From contig NZ_LWLS01000093.1 in the NCBI RefSeq assembly GCF_001905095.1, forward strand, positions 1-56,569: a stretch of DNA of 56,569 nucleotides, in the 5' to 3' direction. Every line of letters starts with the position of its first letter. Position 1 is the first letter of the stretch. Origin of the DNA: Micromonospora sp. CB01531 (lineage in GTDB: Bacteria; Actinomycetota; Actinomycetes; Mycobacteriales; Micromonosporaceae). Positions 28,402 through 36,042 of this stretch are shown here, piece by piece. The notes under the pieces are model-generated. The model saw only the letters and a program-made list of their open reading frames with translations, was not told the DNA's origin and did no database searches. Both the position numbers and the translations under genes were made by a program.

Positions 28402-29040
28402 ATGACGACCGACCGGTTCGCGGTCCTGACCGATGCCGCGATCGACGTGCTCGCCGAACTCGGCATGCGCGGCCTCACCCACCGCGCCGTCGATGCTCGG
28501 GCCGGGCTGCCGCAGGGCACCACGTCCGCCTACTTCCGCACCCGCAAGGCGCTCATCGAAGCGGTCGTACGCCGGCTGGCCGACCTCGACCGGGCGGACC
28601 TGGATGCCCGCGAGCTGCCGGCCGGGGCCGACTCGGCGACGGTCGCGTTGACCGACATCGACCGGACAGCCGCCGGCATCGCCGCCCTCCTCGACCAATG
28701 GATGAGCACTGCGCGCCATCGCACGCTGGCCCGCTACGCCTGCCTGCTCGAAGCCACGCACCATCCCGAGCTACGGACCATCCTGGAATACGGCGACGCC
28801 TCACGCGCGCAATCGAGGGCGATGCTGGCGGCCGCCGGCGCCCGGAATCCAGCGCAGGCCGGCGACCACCTCGTCGCCTGCATCGACGGCCTGCTGTTCG
28901 ACCGTCTGATCGGTGCGGGTGCCCGCACCGCCCCACCACCTGGAACAGCCGCGAACCGAGCGGACCTGGCCATCGCGATCGCGACATTGCTCCGGGCGTT
29001 CGCCGGCCAGCACCCCGAGGCGCAGCGATCCGGCGCGTAA
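28402..29040 (+). CDS. TetR-family regulator
   Basis: 212 residues with an N-terminal helix-turn-helix (LTHRAVDARAGLPQGTTSAYFRTRKALIEA) and an alpha-helical ligand domain. Start fixed by GAAGGGAG upstream and by the operator ending 14 bases before the ATG. The product would autoregulate and control the monooxygenase transcribed away from it. Confidence 0.87.
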   Translation: MTTDRFAVLTDAAIDVLAELGMRGLTHRAVDARAGLPQGTTSAYFRTRKALIEAVVRRLADLDRADLDARELPAGADSATVALTDIDRTAAGIAALLDQWMSTARHRTLARYACLLEATHHPELRTILEYGDASRAQSRAMLAAAGARNPAQAGDHLVACIDGLLFDRLIGAGARTAPPPGTAANRADLAIAIATLLRAFAGQHPEAQRSGA

Positions 29041-29044
29041 CCAG

Positions 29045-29905
29045 TCAGTGCGCGGGCCCGGGTGCCGGGACGGCCTGCTCTGCGGCCCGGCTGACCTGCT
29101 CCCAGCCCGCCCAGGTGTCCATTCGTCGGCGTGAGATGTCGAACGCCAGGTCGTAGACCATGCTGCCGAGCAGGAGCCGCAGCGGCGGGTCGTCGCTGTC
29201 GACCAGCTTCAGCAGTGCCTCGGCGGCCAGCCGGGGCTCACTGTCGATCGAGCCGTCCGCCCACTGCCGCTCCAGCTCGGCGCGGAGCGGGCCGTACGCC
29301 GCCAGAGGCTGGGTGGACGTCATGCTGGTGTACAGGTCGGTCCAATAGCCGCCGGGCTGCACGATGCTGACGGTGACGCCGAAGGCCGCCGCCTCCAGCG
29401 CCAAGGCCTCGCTCATGCCTTCCAGCGCGAATTTGCTCGCGCTGTACATCCCGGTGCTCGGGAAGCCGCCGAGCGCGGCGATGCTGGAGATCTGCACGAT
29501 GTGGCCGGCCCGTTGGGCGCGTAGGTGCGGCAGCACGGCCTGGCAGACCCACAACGCGCCGAAGAAGTTGACCTCGAACTGGGCCCGCGCCTCGGCCTCG
29601 GTGAACTCTTCGACCATGCCCATGGACATGATGCCGGCGTTGTTGATGACGATGTCGAGCCGCCCGAAGTGCTCCACCGCGGTGGCCACGGCGGCGAAGA
29701 CCGCCGCCCGGTCGGTCACGTCGAGCGCCAGGGCCAGCAGTCGGTCTGCGTGGCGCTCATCGAAGTCGTCCCGGGCGATGGTCCGGGCCGCGGCGACCAC
29801 CCGGTCACCACGTTCGAGCGCGGCCACGGTGAAGGCGCGGCCCAGACCGCGGCTGGCACCGCTGATGAACCAGGTACGCGGAGCAGGGCTGGATGAGGTG
29901 CACAT
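29045..29905 (-). CDS. Short-chain dehydrogenase/reductase
   Basis: 286 residues, classical SDR: cofactor motif GASRGLG, NNAG at ~95, catalytic Ser in ISSIAA and Tyr-x-x-x-Lys as YSASK. Acts in the cytosol on an unknown carbonyl or alcohol with NAD(P)(H). ATG at 29905 chosen because GGGGAGG lies 8 bases upstream; a start eight codons earlier is possible. Its stop is five bases from that of the upstream TetR gene, which runs towards it. Regulated by the divergent TetR at 30030. Confidence 0.9.
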   Translation of the reverse strand: MCTSSSPAPRTWFISGASRGLGRAFTVAALERGDRVVAAARTIARDDFDERHADRLLALALDVTDRAAVFAAVATAVEHFGRLDIVINNAGIMSMGMVEEFTEAEARAQFEVNFFGALWVCQAVLPHLRAQRAGHIVQISSIAALGGFPSTGMYSASKFALEGMSEALALEAAAFGVTVSIVQPGGYWTDLYTSMTSTQPLAAYGPLRAELERQWADGSIDSEPRLAAEALLKLVDSDDPPLRLLLGSMVYDLAFDISRRRMDTWAGWEQVSRAAEQAVPAPGPAH

Positions 29906-29931
29906 GGACGAGGCCTCCCCGGTTCGCACGA

Positions 29932-29952
29932 GACGAGACGGTCCGTCTCGTC
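29932..29952. promoter_or_regulatory. TetR-type operator, proximal to SDR
   Basis: Perfect 10-bp inverted repeat GACGAGACGG-T-CCGTCTCGTC, overlapping the SDR promoter region. Confidence 0.85.
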
Positions 29953-29991
29953 CTTGCCTTGAACCGTAAGCGATCCGAATCCTCAGATCAA

Positions 29992-30011
29992 GACGAGACG
30001 GTCCGTCTCAC
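29992..30011. promoter_or_regulatory. TetR-type operator, proximal to TetR gene
   Basis: Second copy, GACGAGACGG-T-CCGTCTCAC, 60 bases from the first (about six helical turns, centre to centre), 18 bases before the TetR start. The GACGG/CCGTC core is of the type seen for many QacR-like TetR operators. Confidence 0.85.
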
Positions 30012-30029
30012 CTCCGGTACGTTGGCCGC

Positions 30030-30650
30030 ATGACGACGCAGCCCAAAGCCCCCGCCAACGCGGCCCGCCGGAAGGAGACCTCTCGGCGGGCCATCCTCAC
30101 CGCGGCGTTCGACCTCGTACAGGAGGTCGGATACGCCAAACTCAGCATCGAGGGCATCGCCGCGCGGGCCAGCGTCGGCAAACAGACCATCTACCGCTGG
30201 TGGCCGTCCAAGGGCACGATCCTCTTCGACGCCTTCCTCATGCTCAGTGAGGGCAACGACGGCAAACCCGCGGCGCTGCCCGACACCGGCGACCTGGAGG
30301 CCGACCTGACAGCGGTGCTGCGCGCCACGGTCGCGGAGATGACCGACCCCCGGTACGACCAACCGATGCGCGCGCTGGCCGCCGAGATCGCGCACGACCC
30401 CGAACTGGCCGCCGCCTACGCCGAACGGCTGGACGGGCCGTTGAAGGAACTCAAGCGACAACGGCTGCGCAGCGCCCAACAGGCCGGACAGCTCGCCGAA
30501 GACCTCGACCTCGACGTGGCCGTGGAGATGATCTGGGGGCCGGTGCTCAACCGATGGTTGCAGCGCAGCGGCCCGCTCACCGCCGAATACGCCAACCGCG
30601 TCGTCGCCACCGCCCTCAACGGCCTGCGCCCGCGCCAGCCCGGCCACTGA
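30030..30650 (+). CDS. TetR-family regulator
   Basis: 206 residues: basic N-terminal tail, helix-turn-helix LSIEGIAARASVGKQTIYRWWPSKG and a C-terminal domain of the TetR_C_16-like type (MRALAAEIAHDPELAAAYAERLDGPL). The KQTIYRWWPSK recognition helix fits the GACGG-type operators beside it. Expected to repress itself and the SDR. CCTCCGG precedes the start region; no better ribosome binding site is seen. Confidence 0.88.
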   Translation: MTTQPKAPANAARRKETSRRAILTAAFDLVQEVGYAKLSIEGIAARASVGKQTIYRWWPSKGTILFDAFLMLSEGNDGKPAALPDTGDLEADLTAVLRATVAEMTDPRYDQPMRALAAEIAHDPELAAAYAERLDGPLKELKRQRLRSAQQAGQLAEDLDLDVAVEMIWGPVLNRWLQRSGPLTAEYANRVVATALNGLRPRQPGH

Positions 30651-30697
30651 ACCGACGCCCGCAACGACCCGCCCGGCCGATCCGCTCGGCCGATCCG

Positions 30698-31408
30698 CTA
30701 CACCAGGCCGGACAGGTACTCCCTACGTCGCGGCGGTTCGAACTTTTCGATCGCGTACCGCAGCATGACCCGTGGCATGGCCCGGTAACGGCGGGCCAGG
30801 AACTCCTCCTCCGCCGCCCGGTCCCGGTTGCCCACCTCGCGCAGCATCCAACCCACCGCCTTCTGGACGAGGTCGTGTGGGTCGCGCAGGAGCCGGTCGC
30901 TGAGCCGGAAGGTCCAGTGGAAGTCCCCGGCTTTGATGAAAGCAAGAGTTGCCATGATGGCGATCCGCCGATCCCACACCAGGCTCGACTCGGCCAGCCG
31001 ATCCAGCACACTCCGGTCCTTGTCGATCAGCCAGAGACCGACGATGTACGGCGCGGACGAGTCCACCAGGTCCCAGTTGTTGATGCGGCCGGTGTTGGCC
31101 AGGACGATGTTGAAGATCTCGCCCCGTTCGGCCTCGCCCCCCTTGGCGAACTTGCGCACCAGGATGAGGAGCGACGTCAGCCGCTCCTCATGCACGCCGC
31201 TCGTCAGCAGCACCGCCGTCTCGGCCACGGACAGCTCCCGCCAATAGCGGCCAGCCACCCTGCGCTGTTCCGGCACGGAGACGCCGATGGCCCGGTCACC
31301 CTCGCCATAGCCACCCGGAACCATCTGCAGATACCGGCCCACGCCCTCGGCCCGATCCGGGTCGGCGAGGCTGGCGAGTTCGTGACGGACGTCGTCGATC
31401 GTGGCCAT
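30698..31408 (-). CDS. DNA alkylation repair protein, AlkD-like
   Basis: 236 residues of HEAT-like helical repeats typical of AlkD/AlkC glycosylases (NNWDLVDSSAPYIVG, SSLVWDRRIAIMATLAFIKAGDF, DLVQKAVGWMLREVGNRD). The Trp/Asp residues that line the AlkD DNA-contact groove appear conserved in NNWDLVD and VWDRR. It excises bulky N3/N7-alkyl purines in characterised members. ATG at 31408 preferred to the longer frame, which begins with atypical residues. Confidence 0.85.
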   Translation of the reverse strand: MATIDDVRHELASLADPDRAEGVGRYLQMVPGGYGEGDRAIGVSVPEQRRVAGRYWRELSVAETAVLLTSGVHEERLTSLLILVRKFAKGGEAERGEIFNIVLANTGRINNWDLVDSSAPYIVGLWLIDKDRSVLDRLAESSLVWDRRIAIMATLAFIKAGDFHWTFRLSDRLLRDPHDLVQKAVGWMLREVGNRDRAAEEEFLARRYRAMPRVMLRYAIEKFEPPRRREYLSGLV

Positions 31409-31516
31409 CACTGTGCAACCTATCGCGACCACCGCGTCCGGCCCCATCCCTGAGCAGGGGACGGCCCATGGCGCGACCGGCGGGCGGCGCTGGGCCCGCG
31501 ACCAGCCGATCGCGGG

Positions 31517-32839
31517 CTAGGCCGGGTCGGCTTCGGGTTCGCCGGGCAGACTGTCCATGAACGAGCTGACCGAGAAGACCGCTCGCCCGGGGCCGGCCGG
31601 GCCGTAACCCGGCGGGCTTGACAGGCCGTTGGCCTCCATCACCGCCCGGTACACCTCCAGCAACCGGACGTGGTACTCCAGCGGCGCGCCCTGCGGATTG
31701 GTCCGGCCGAGCGGCGTCGTCGGCTCCGGGCACCAGGTGGTGAACCGCGGCGTGATGCCGCGGGACATAAAGTACTGCAAGCCTTCGGCGGTGGAGTCGA
31801 TCGCCTCGTCCACGGTCGTGAAGCCGTGCGGGGCAGCCATCTCGACGCCCGCCACGAAGTTCGGGATGACGTTGCGCGGGCCGAAGACCTCGGCGGAGTC
31901 GAGGATGCGGCGATGCCACTCCTCGCGGCCGACGTAGCGCTCCTTGCCGGGGCAGTAGAGCTCGAACAGCCGCTTGTCCCACACCTCGTAGTTGGGGTGG
32001 TAGATCTGGATCCCGTAGTCGCGGAAGCGCTGCACGTCGGCGCGGGGCAGGGCCTGGGCGACGACCTTGCCGATCCACCGGCCCGGAAAGCGTTCCTCGA
32101 TCGCCTGGGCGTACCGGCCGTAGAAGTCCGCTTCGGCCAGCCCCCCGACGTGGGAGGTGATGCTGCCGCCGGTGAGGGTGTACGCCTGGGAGGCCTTCTC
32201 AGTGTCGTGCTTGTCGATGATCGCCAGGGCCTCGAGGACCTCGTCGACCGGCTTGACCCCGGTGTACGGGCGGCCGGCCGCCTTGTGCTGGCGCCAGTTG
32301 TGGTTGATGTCGCAGTACTGGCACTCCTCCTTGGCGCCGAAGTACTGGCAGACCCGGAAGGCGGTCAGATAGATCAGGTAGCCCCACTGGATGGTCGGGG
32401 CGACCTCCATGACCGATTTGCCGTTGGCGAGGGTGTGCCGGTAGTAGTCCGGCATCGGCGGGAGCCCGACCTCGGCGATCGGCCGGTCGTCGAGGAACAG
32501 GCGCAGCCGTCCCTCGTCGTCGCTCTTGACCCGGTACGGCGAGCCGGGGTTGGTGCGGACCGACACCACGGTGCGGCGCAGCCCATACGGCCCGCCGGTG
32601 AGCACGATCTCCTCCGGCGGCCGCCGCAGTGCGGCAGTGCCCAGCTCAGGCAGCGTGCGGTGGTCGAAGGAGAAGATGAAGTACGACTTCGGCTTGACGT
32701 CGCCGTGCTCGTTGTCGGTCAGGGCCGAGTCGTCGAAGGCCAGACCGCCGCGCAGCAGGTCCTCCTTGATGACCGCCTCGCGCGGCACGTGCGGGAAACG
32801 GCTCATCAGATCTTCGACGAGATCGGTACGCGATGCCAT
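31517..32839 (-). CDS. Radical SAM protein with CX8CX2C cluster motif
   Basis: 440 residues. The only suitable [4Fe-4S] ligands are Cys164, Cys173 and Cys176 in RVCQYFGAKEECQYCDI, spaced CX8CX2C instead of CX3CX2C; the Tyr/Cys/Asp after the third Cys fit the radical SAM pattern, and AYTLTGGSIT later fits the GGxP-like SAM-binding strand. An N-terminal ~150-residue domain precedes the core and no cobalamin or SPASM domain is evident. Function unknown. ATG at 32839 has CAGGAGAG upstream. It diverges from the nickel superoxide dismutase gene. Confidence 0.75.
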   Translation of the reverse strand: MASRTDLVEDLMSRFPHVPREAVIKEDLLRGGLAFDDSALTDNEHGDVKPKSYFIFSFDHRTLPELGTAALRRPPEEIVLTGGPYGLRRTVVSVRTNPGSPYRVKSDDEGRLRLFLDDRPIAEVGLPPMPDYYRHTLANGKSVMEVAPTIQWGYLIYLTAFRVCQYFGAKEECQYCDINHNWRQHKAAGRPYTGVKPVDEVLEALAIIDKHDTEKASQAYTLTGGSITSHVGGLAEADFYGRYAQAIEERFPGRWIGKVVAQALPRADVQRFRDYGIQIYHPNYEVWDKRLFELYCPGKERYVGREEWHRRILDSAEVFGPRNVIPNFVAGVEMAAPHGFTTVDEAIDSTAEGLQYFMSRGITPRFTTWCPEPTTPLGRTNPQGAPLEYHVRLLEVYRAVMEANGLSSPPGYGPAGPGRAVFSVSSFMDSLPGEPEADPA

Positions 32840-32958
32840 GCACTCTCCTGAGCAGGGTTTTCGAACGGCCCCAACGGTCACAGCACCCTTCAAGGTATCT
32901 CCCCCGCCCCCGCCGGGTCCGCCGATGGTGACGTGACGAACGTCCTGCTGATCTTGCG

Positions 32959-32989
32959 TTGACCTGAAGTGGGGTGGAGGTTTTAGCGT
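32959..32989 (+). promoter_or_regulatory. Possible sodN promoter
   Basis: TTGACC at 32959 and TAGCGT at 32984, 19 bases apart, 32 bases ahead of the sodN start. Spacing is slightly long for a housekeeping promoter. No nickel-responsive Nur box could be assigned with confidence. Confidence 0.35.
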
Positions 32990-33020
32990 TCAGCGGTACC
33001 ACTCGGAGAAAGGGAGCCCC

Positions 33021-33425
33021 ATGCGACTGTCACGCTTGTTCACTCCGCGCACCGTGGTGAGCGCTCACTGCGACCTGCCGTGCGGGGTCTACGACCCGGC
33101 GCAGGCGCGCATCGAGGCCGAGTCGATCAAGGCCATCGCCGAGAAGTACCAGGCGAACGAGGACCCGGAGTTCCGTACCCGGGCTCTGATCATCAAGGAG
33201 CAGCGGGCCGAGCTGGTCAAGCACCACCTGTGGGTGCTGTGGACCGACTACTTCAAGGCGCCGCACTTCGAGAAGTACCCGCAGCTGCACAGCCTGTTCA
33301 ACGAGGCGACCAAGCTGGCCGGCGCCGGCGGCGCGAAGGGTTCCCCGGACCCGGCCGTGGCCGAGCAGCTGCTCGCGAAGATCGAGGAGATCTCGAAGAT
33401 CTTCTGGGAGACCAAGCAGGCCTGA
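33021..33425 (+). CDS. sodN: Nickel superoxide dismutase precursor
   Basis: 134 residues. Leader MRLSRLFTPRTVVSA is cut to expose His16 of HCDLPCGVYD; His1, Cys2 and Cys6 of the mature protein form the nickel hook. The rest is the four-helix bundle (AQARIEAESIKAIAEKY, KHHLWVLWTDYFK). It converts superoxide to oxygen and peroxide in the cytosol as a homohexamer. GAAAGGGAG precedes the ATG. The processing peptidase gene sodX, usually next to sodN in Streptomyces, is not adjacent here. Confidence 0.97.
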   Translation: MRLSRLFTPRTVVSAHCDLPCGVYDPAQARIEAESIKAIAEKYQANEDPEFRTRALIIKEQRAELVKHHLWVLWTDYFKAPHFEKYPQLHSLFNEATKLAGAGGAKGSPDPAVAEQLLAKIEEISKIFWETKQA

Positions 33426-33535
33426 CCGCCGCTGACCCGCCCGGCGTCACGACAGCAGAACGCGTGCACGCGGGCCGCCGGGCTGGTCAGCACGGTGCGG
33501 GACGGTGTGGGCGGTCGGCGAACCGGTGTTGCGGG

Positions 33536-33958
33536 TCAGCCGATGCGGCGGGAGCGGGCCAGAGTCAGCCCACCGAGGCCCACGCCGATCAGCCCCACCA
33601 ACAGGGCCACGACACCCCCGCCGAGCCCGTTGCCGGTGCCGAGACCACCGTCGGCGGTGGCCACGACCAGCCCACCGATGACCATGCCGACAAGCCCCAA
33701 CGCCAGGGCCCCGATGGCCCCGCGTCGCCCGCTGCCGCCGCCGATCCGACCGGCAGAGCGGGCCATGGCCAGCCCACCGAGGACCACGCCGGTCAACGCC
33801 AGCACGGCGGCCACGATGGCCCCGATCCGCCCGGGGCTCAGGGTGTAAGCACTGACGGCGGCCGGTTGGACCGCACCATGCGCGGCCGCCGGTTCGGCGA
33901 GCCCAGCTGCCCCGAGCATGGCGGTGTTGGCGGCGGCAAGCAGATGGCGGACGGACAT
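33536..33958 (-). CDS. DUF6223-like membrane protein
   Basis: 140 residues with a signal-like first helix (LLAAANTAMLGAAGLAEPAAAH) and three more hydrophobic segments that look repeated: IGAIVAAVLALTGVVLGGLAMARS, IGALALGLVGMVIGGLVVA, VVALLVGLIGVGLGGLTLARS. The repeats suggest internal duplication of a glycine-rich helix. I believe this is DUF6223, known only as an actinobacterial membrane family; no function is established. Start 33958 has AAGGGA upstream. Confidence 0.7.
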   Translation of the reverse strand: MSVRHLLAAANTAMLGAAGLAEPAAAHGAVQPAAVSAYTLSPGRIGAIVAAVLALTGVVLGGLAMARSAGRIGGGSGRRGAIGALALGLVGMVIGGLVVATADGGLGTGNGLGGGVVALLVGLIGVGLGGLTLARSRRIG

Positions 33959-34183
33959 CGGGGATCCCTTCGCTCGCATGACGGGTACAGACGGCAGCGC
34001 ATGTACCGGCAAGGCCACGAGTCGTCGTGCCAGAGTTGCGATGACCTACCACCCGGGACGTACGCCGCTCGCGGTCTCCTACGCCCGTTGTCTCGCCCGG
34101 CCGCCCACGTCAGCGCGATCCCTCCGCCGCAATGGGAAGTGCTTGGGCCCATGGCTTCGACGAGGGCTGGAAGGATCGCAGGC

Positions 34184-34258
34184 ATGATCTCCGACGATCT
34201 GGCGTCCCTGTTCCTACGCACCGGCCCGCACGACGACGCGGCCCGGACGGTCCGGTGA
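34184..34258 (+). CDS. Possible 24-residue upstream ORF coupled to YdcF-like gene
   Basis: MISDDLASLFLRTGPHDDAA..., preceded by GGAAGG at 8 bases and ending in a TGA that overlaps the GTG of the next gene (GTGA at 34255-34258). It may be a translational leader rather than a protein with its own role. An ATG 33 bases upstream in the same frame is possible. Confidence 0.35.
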   Translation: MISDDLASLFLRTGPHDDAARTVR

Positions 34259-34950
34259 ATCCCCACCAGCCGGCCCCTCGGGTGGTGGCGGAAGAGGATC
34301 TGGCCGGCTTCACCGCCGGCCAGCTTCTGGAGGTCCTGAAAACCCTCACGGTGATCCTGGCCCTGCCCCAGTCAGCCGCCAACCACGTGGACGCGCTCGT
34401 GGTAGCCACCGGTCAGGGCGAAGAATGGCGTCTCACTCATGCGATCCGCAGCTGGGAGGCGAACCCGACGCTCCGCCACCTCTTGGTGGCGAACGGGAAC
34501 CCGGATGAGGAGACCTACGTCGAGATCACGCTCGACTACCTGCGGAGCCTCGGCCTTCGTCGCACCAATGGCGTCCACCTCCAAGCCGAGCCGGCACCCA
34601 ACACCGGCTTGCAGGCCACGTGGATCGTCAACCAGGTCCGAGCCCGCGGCATCACCAGCCTCGCGCTCGTTGTCTCCCCGTACCACCTGACCCGCGTCTA
34701 CCTCACGATTCTCAAGGCCTTCACCACGGCTGGATCTCGCATCCCCATGATCCCGCTCCCCGCGGCCGTCTCCCCTGACAAACCCGTCCCGGAAACCGGA
34801 GCGACCGCCTACGACCTCGTACCCGGCGAGATCAAACGCATCCTCAACTACATGGACAACGGATGGGTCGCCACACCCGAGGAAGTGCAGCAGTACCTAC
34901 AGTGGCTTTGGAGCCACCACAGCGCCCTGCTCGTCACGAGCCCGACCTGA
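34255..34950 (+). CDS. YdcF/DUF218-like protein
   Basis: 231 residues. DALVVATGQGEEWRLTHAI and LLVANGNPDEETYVEITLDYLRSLG resemble the YdcF/SanA Rossmann-like domain (DUF218), with SLALVVSPYHLTRVYLTILKAF as the late conserved strand-helix. Members are implicated in cell-envelope metabolism; this one has no transmembrane helix and is probably cytosolic. Start GTG at 34255 chosen from the GTGA overlap; a longer frame exists but is Arg-rich and atypical. Confidence 0.7.
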   Translation: MNPHQPAPRVVAEEDLAGFTAGQLLEVLKTLTVILALPQSAANHVDALVVATGQGEEWRLTHAIRSWEANPTLRHLLVANGNPDEETYVEITLDYLRSLGLRRTNGVHLQAEPAPNTGLQATWIVNQVRARGITSLALVVSPYHLTRVYLTILKAFTTAGSRIPMIPLPAAVSPDKPVPETGATAYDLVPGEIKRILNYMDNGWVATPEEVQQYLQWLWSHHSALLVTSPT

Positions 34951-35015
34951 GGCAGTCGTAGACCGTCCGGCAGCGCGGCCATCACACGAGCCGCTGCAGG
35001 CGTACCTTCGGACGC

Positions 35016-35147
35016 TCATGTCTCCTGCTTGTGCTGGCGGACCTGCTCGTCCCAGACCTCCTGGTCGTACTCGGGGCCGGGCGGGATCCACCGGTGGGAG
35101 CCGCCGCTGTAGTGGAACCTCTCGTCGCCCGGCCGCGGGATGCTCAC
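35016..35147 (-). CDS. Small hypothetical protein, fourth gene of coupled chain
   Basis: 43 residues from GTG: VSIPRPGDERFHYSGGSHRW then IPPGPEYDQEVWDEQ. Aromatic and acidic, cytosolic, no cysteine. The GTG overlaps the stop of the preceding gene (GTGA at 35144-35147), the same arrangement as at each of the three upstream junctions. Family unknown. Confidence 0.6.
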   Translation of the reverse strand: MSIPRPGDERFHYSGGSHRWIPPGPEYDQEVWDEQVRQHKQET

Positions 35148-35362
35148 CGCAGCCAGCCGAGGAAGCGCCGATGCAACGTGCCGGCGGGCGCCCAGCTCAG
35201 ATCCGCGGTGGCCCGGACGAGCTGCGCCCCCATGTAGAGCGCCAGCGACACCGGGGCATCCGCAAACTCCGCCCGCAACTCCCGCCGCCGGGTCACGCAC
35301 GGCCATGGCGCCCCGCAGCCACCGCAGCTCCAGATCGGCAGCACCGGCCCGTGGGTGGTCAC
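35144..35362 (-). CDS. Small Cys-containing hypothetical protein, third gene of chain
   Basis: 72 residues from GTG. The N-terminus VLPIWSCGGCGAPWPC holds a CxxCxxxxxC cluster that could bind zinc or another metal; the rest (RRRELRAEFADAPVSLALYMG) is helical. GTG start overlaps the previous stop by 4 bases. Similar small proteins are common in Micromonospora-type genomes next to XRE regulators, but no function is known. Confidence 0.65.
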   Translation of the reverse strand: MTTHGPVLPIWSCGGCGAPWPCVTRRRELRAEFADAPVSLALYMGAQLVRATADLSWAPAGTLHRRFLGWLR

Positions 35363-35538
35363 GCGCGAACCCGCAGGAAACGCGCGGTGACGGCCCAAGC
35401 CTGCCGGCTGGTCGCCCACGCCACCTGCCAGCACGGGTACGGAGTAAACCGCGACCACCACGCCCGGCACCCGACACACATCCCGTCGAGCCCACGCACG
35501 TGCACGGCAAGGATCACCTGCTCCTGCTCGTCGTTCAC
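35359..35538 (-). CDS. Small Cys/Trp-rich hypothetical protein, second gene of chain
   Basis: 59 residues, easily missed because of its size. MNDEQEQVILAVHVRGLDG is followed by MCVGCRAWWSRFTPYPCWQV, with a CVGC pair and a third Cys, plus six tryptophans overall. The pattern suggests a small zinc-binding or nucleic-acid-contacting protein (inference). GTG start overlaps the stop of the first gene (35535-35538), and its own stop overlaps the next start (35359-35362). Confidence 0.62.
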   Translation of the reverse strand: MNDEQEQVILAVHVRGLDGMCVGCRAWWSRFTPYPCWQVAWATSRQAWAVTARFLRVRA

Positions 35539-35909
35539 TCGGCGTCTCCCTGCGGCCAGTGACCCCGGTTGATCGGAATCCGGTGACGGGCACGGCAGGG
35601 CAGGTCAACGCCGCAGCGACAGACCCGCCGCCACCTCCGCCAGGACCAGACCGGCCGATGGCGCCGAACGAGGGTCAGCGCCACCGCGAGCAGGTACTCC
35701 TCGTACGCGACGCGTTGTCTGCGTGGTGCCGAGAGGTCATCACACGTGGAGCGACGCCACCGCCGCTCCGGCACCGCCCGGGTGATCTCCTCGACCGGCA
35801 TCCGATCCGCCTCGGCGAGGGCAAGGAGCCGCCGCTTCGCCGCCTCCCGCTGGGCCGCCTGGATTTGCTCGCCCCTGCTCTGCCTGGCGGCGTCGTCCCG
35901 GCCACCCAT
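35535..35909 (-). CDS. Hypothetical basic protein, first gene of coupled chain
   Basis: 124 residues from the ATG at 35909, with GGAGGTGGGG just upstream; a longer frame reaches 36008. The N-terminal half is a predicted helix rich in Glu, Arg and Gln (AAREAAKRRLLALAEA-like), followed by DRMPVEEITRAVPERRWRRSTCDDL, which resembles a short helix-turn-helix, and a C-terminal Arg/Trp/Cys-rich tail (VWSWRRWRRVCRCGVDLPC). It could be DNA-binding. Starts a chain of four overlapping genes 133 bases after the XRE regulator, same direction. Confidence 0.65.
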   Translation of the reverse strand: MGGRDDAARQSRGEQIQAAQREAAKRRLLALAEADRMPVEEITRAVPERRWRRSTCDDLSAPRRQRVAYEEYLLAVALTLVRRHRPVWSWRRWRRVCRCGVDLPCRARHRIPINRGHWPQGDAE

Positions 35910-36042
35910 CCCCACCTCCACTGGTAGCGGCGCGAGGTCAGCCCGTGAGAAGACGTGACTGCGTCGCACCCGGCCAAGGGAGGCGACTGCCTCACCCGAA
36001 CCGGACACTAGAGAGGATTGGTGATGGCGTAATTACCGGCGG

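Noticed and set aside
30651..30697. Tandem CGGCCGATCCGCT repeat between convergent genes as a regulatory element
   Set aside because: Only two copies of 13 bases in a short convergent gap; more likely slippage than function.
34897..35091. Forty-residue ORF continuing the coupled small-gene chain (ATG at 35019)
   Set aside because: It overlaps the end of the convergent YdcF-like gene and has no gene-like composition, although an ATGA overlap exists.
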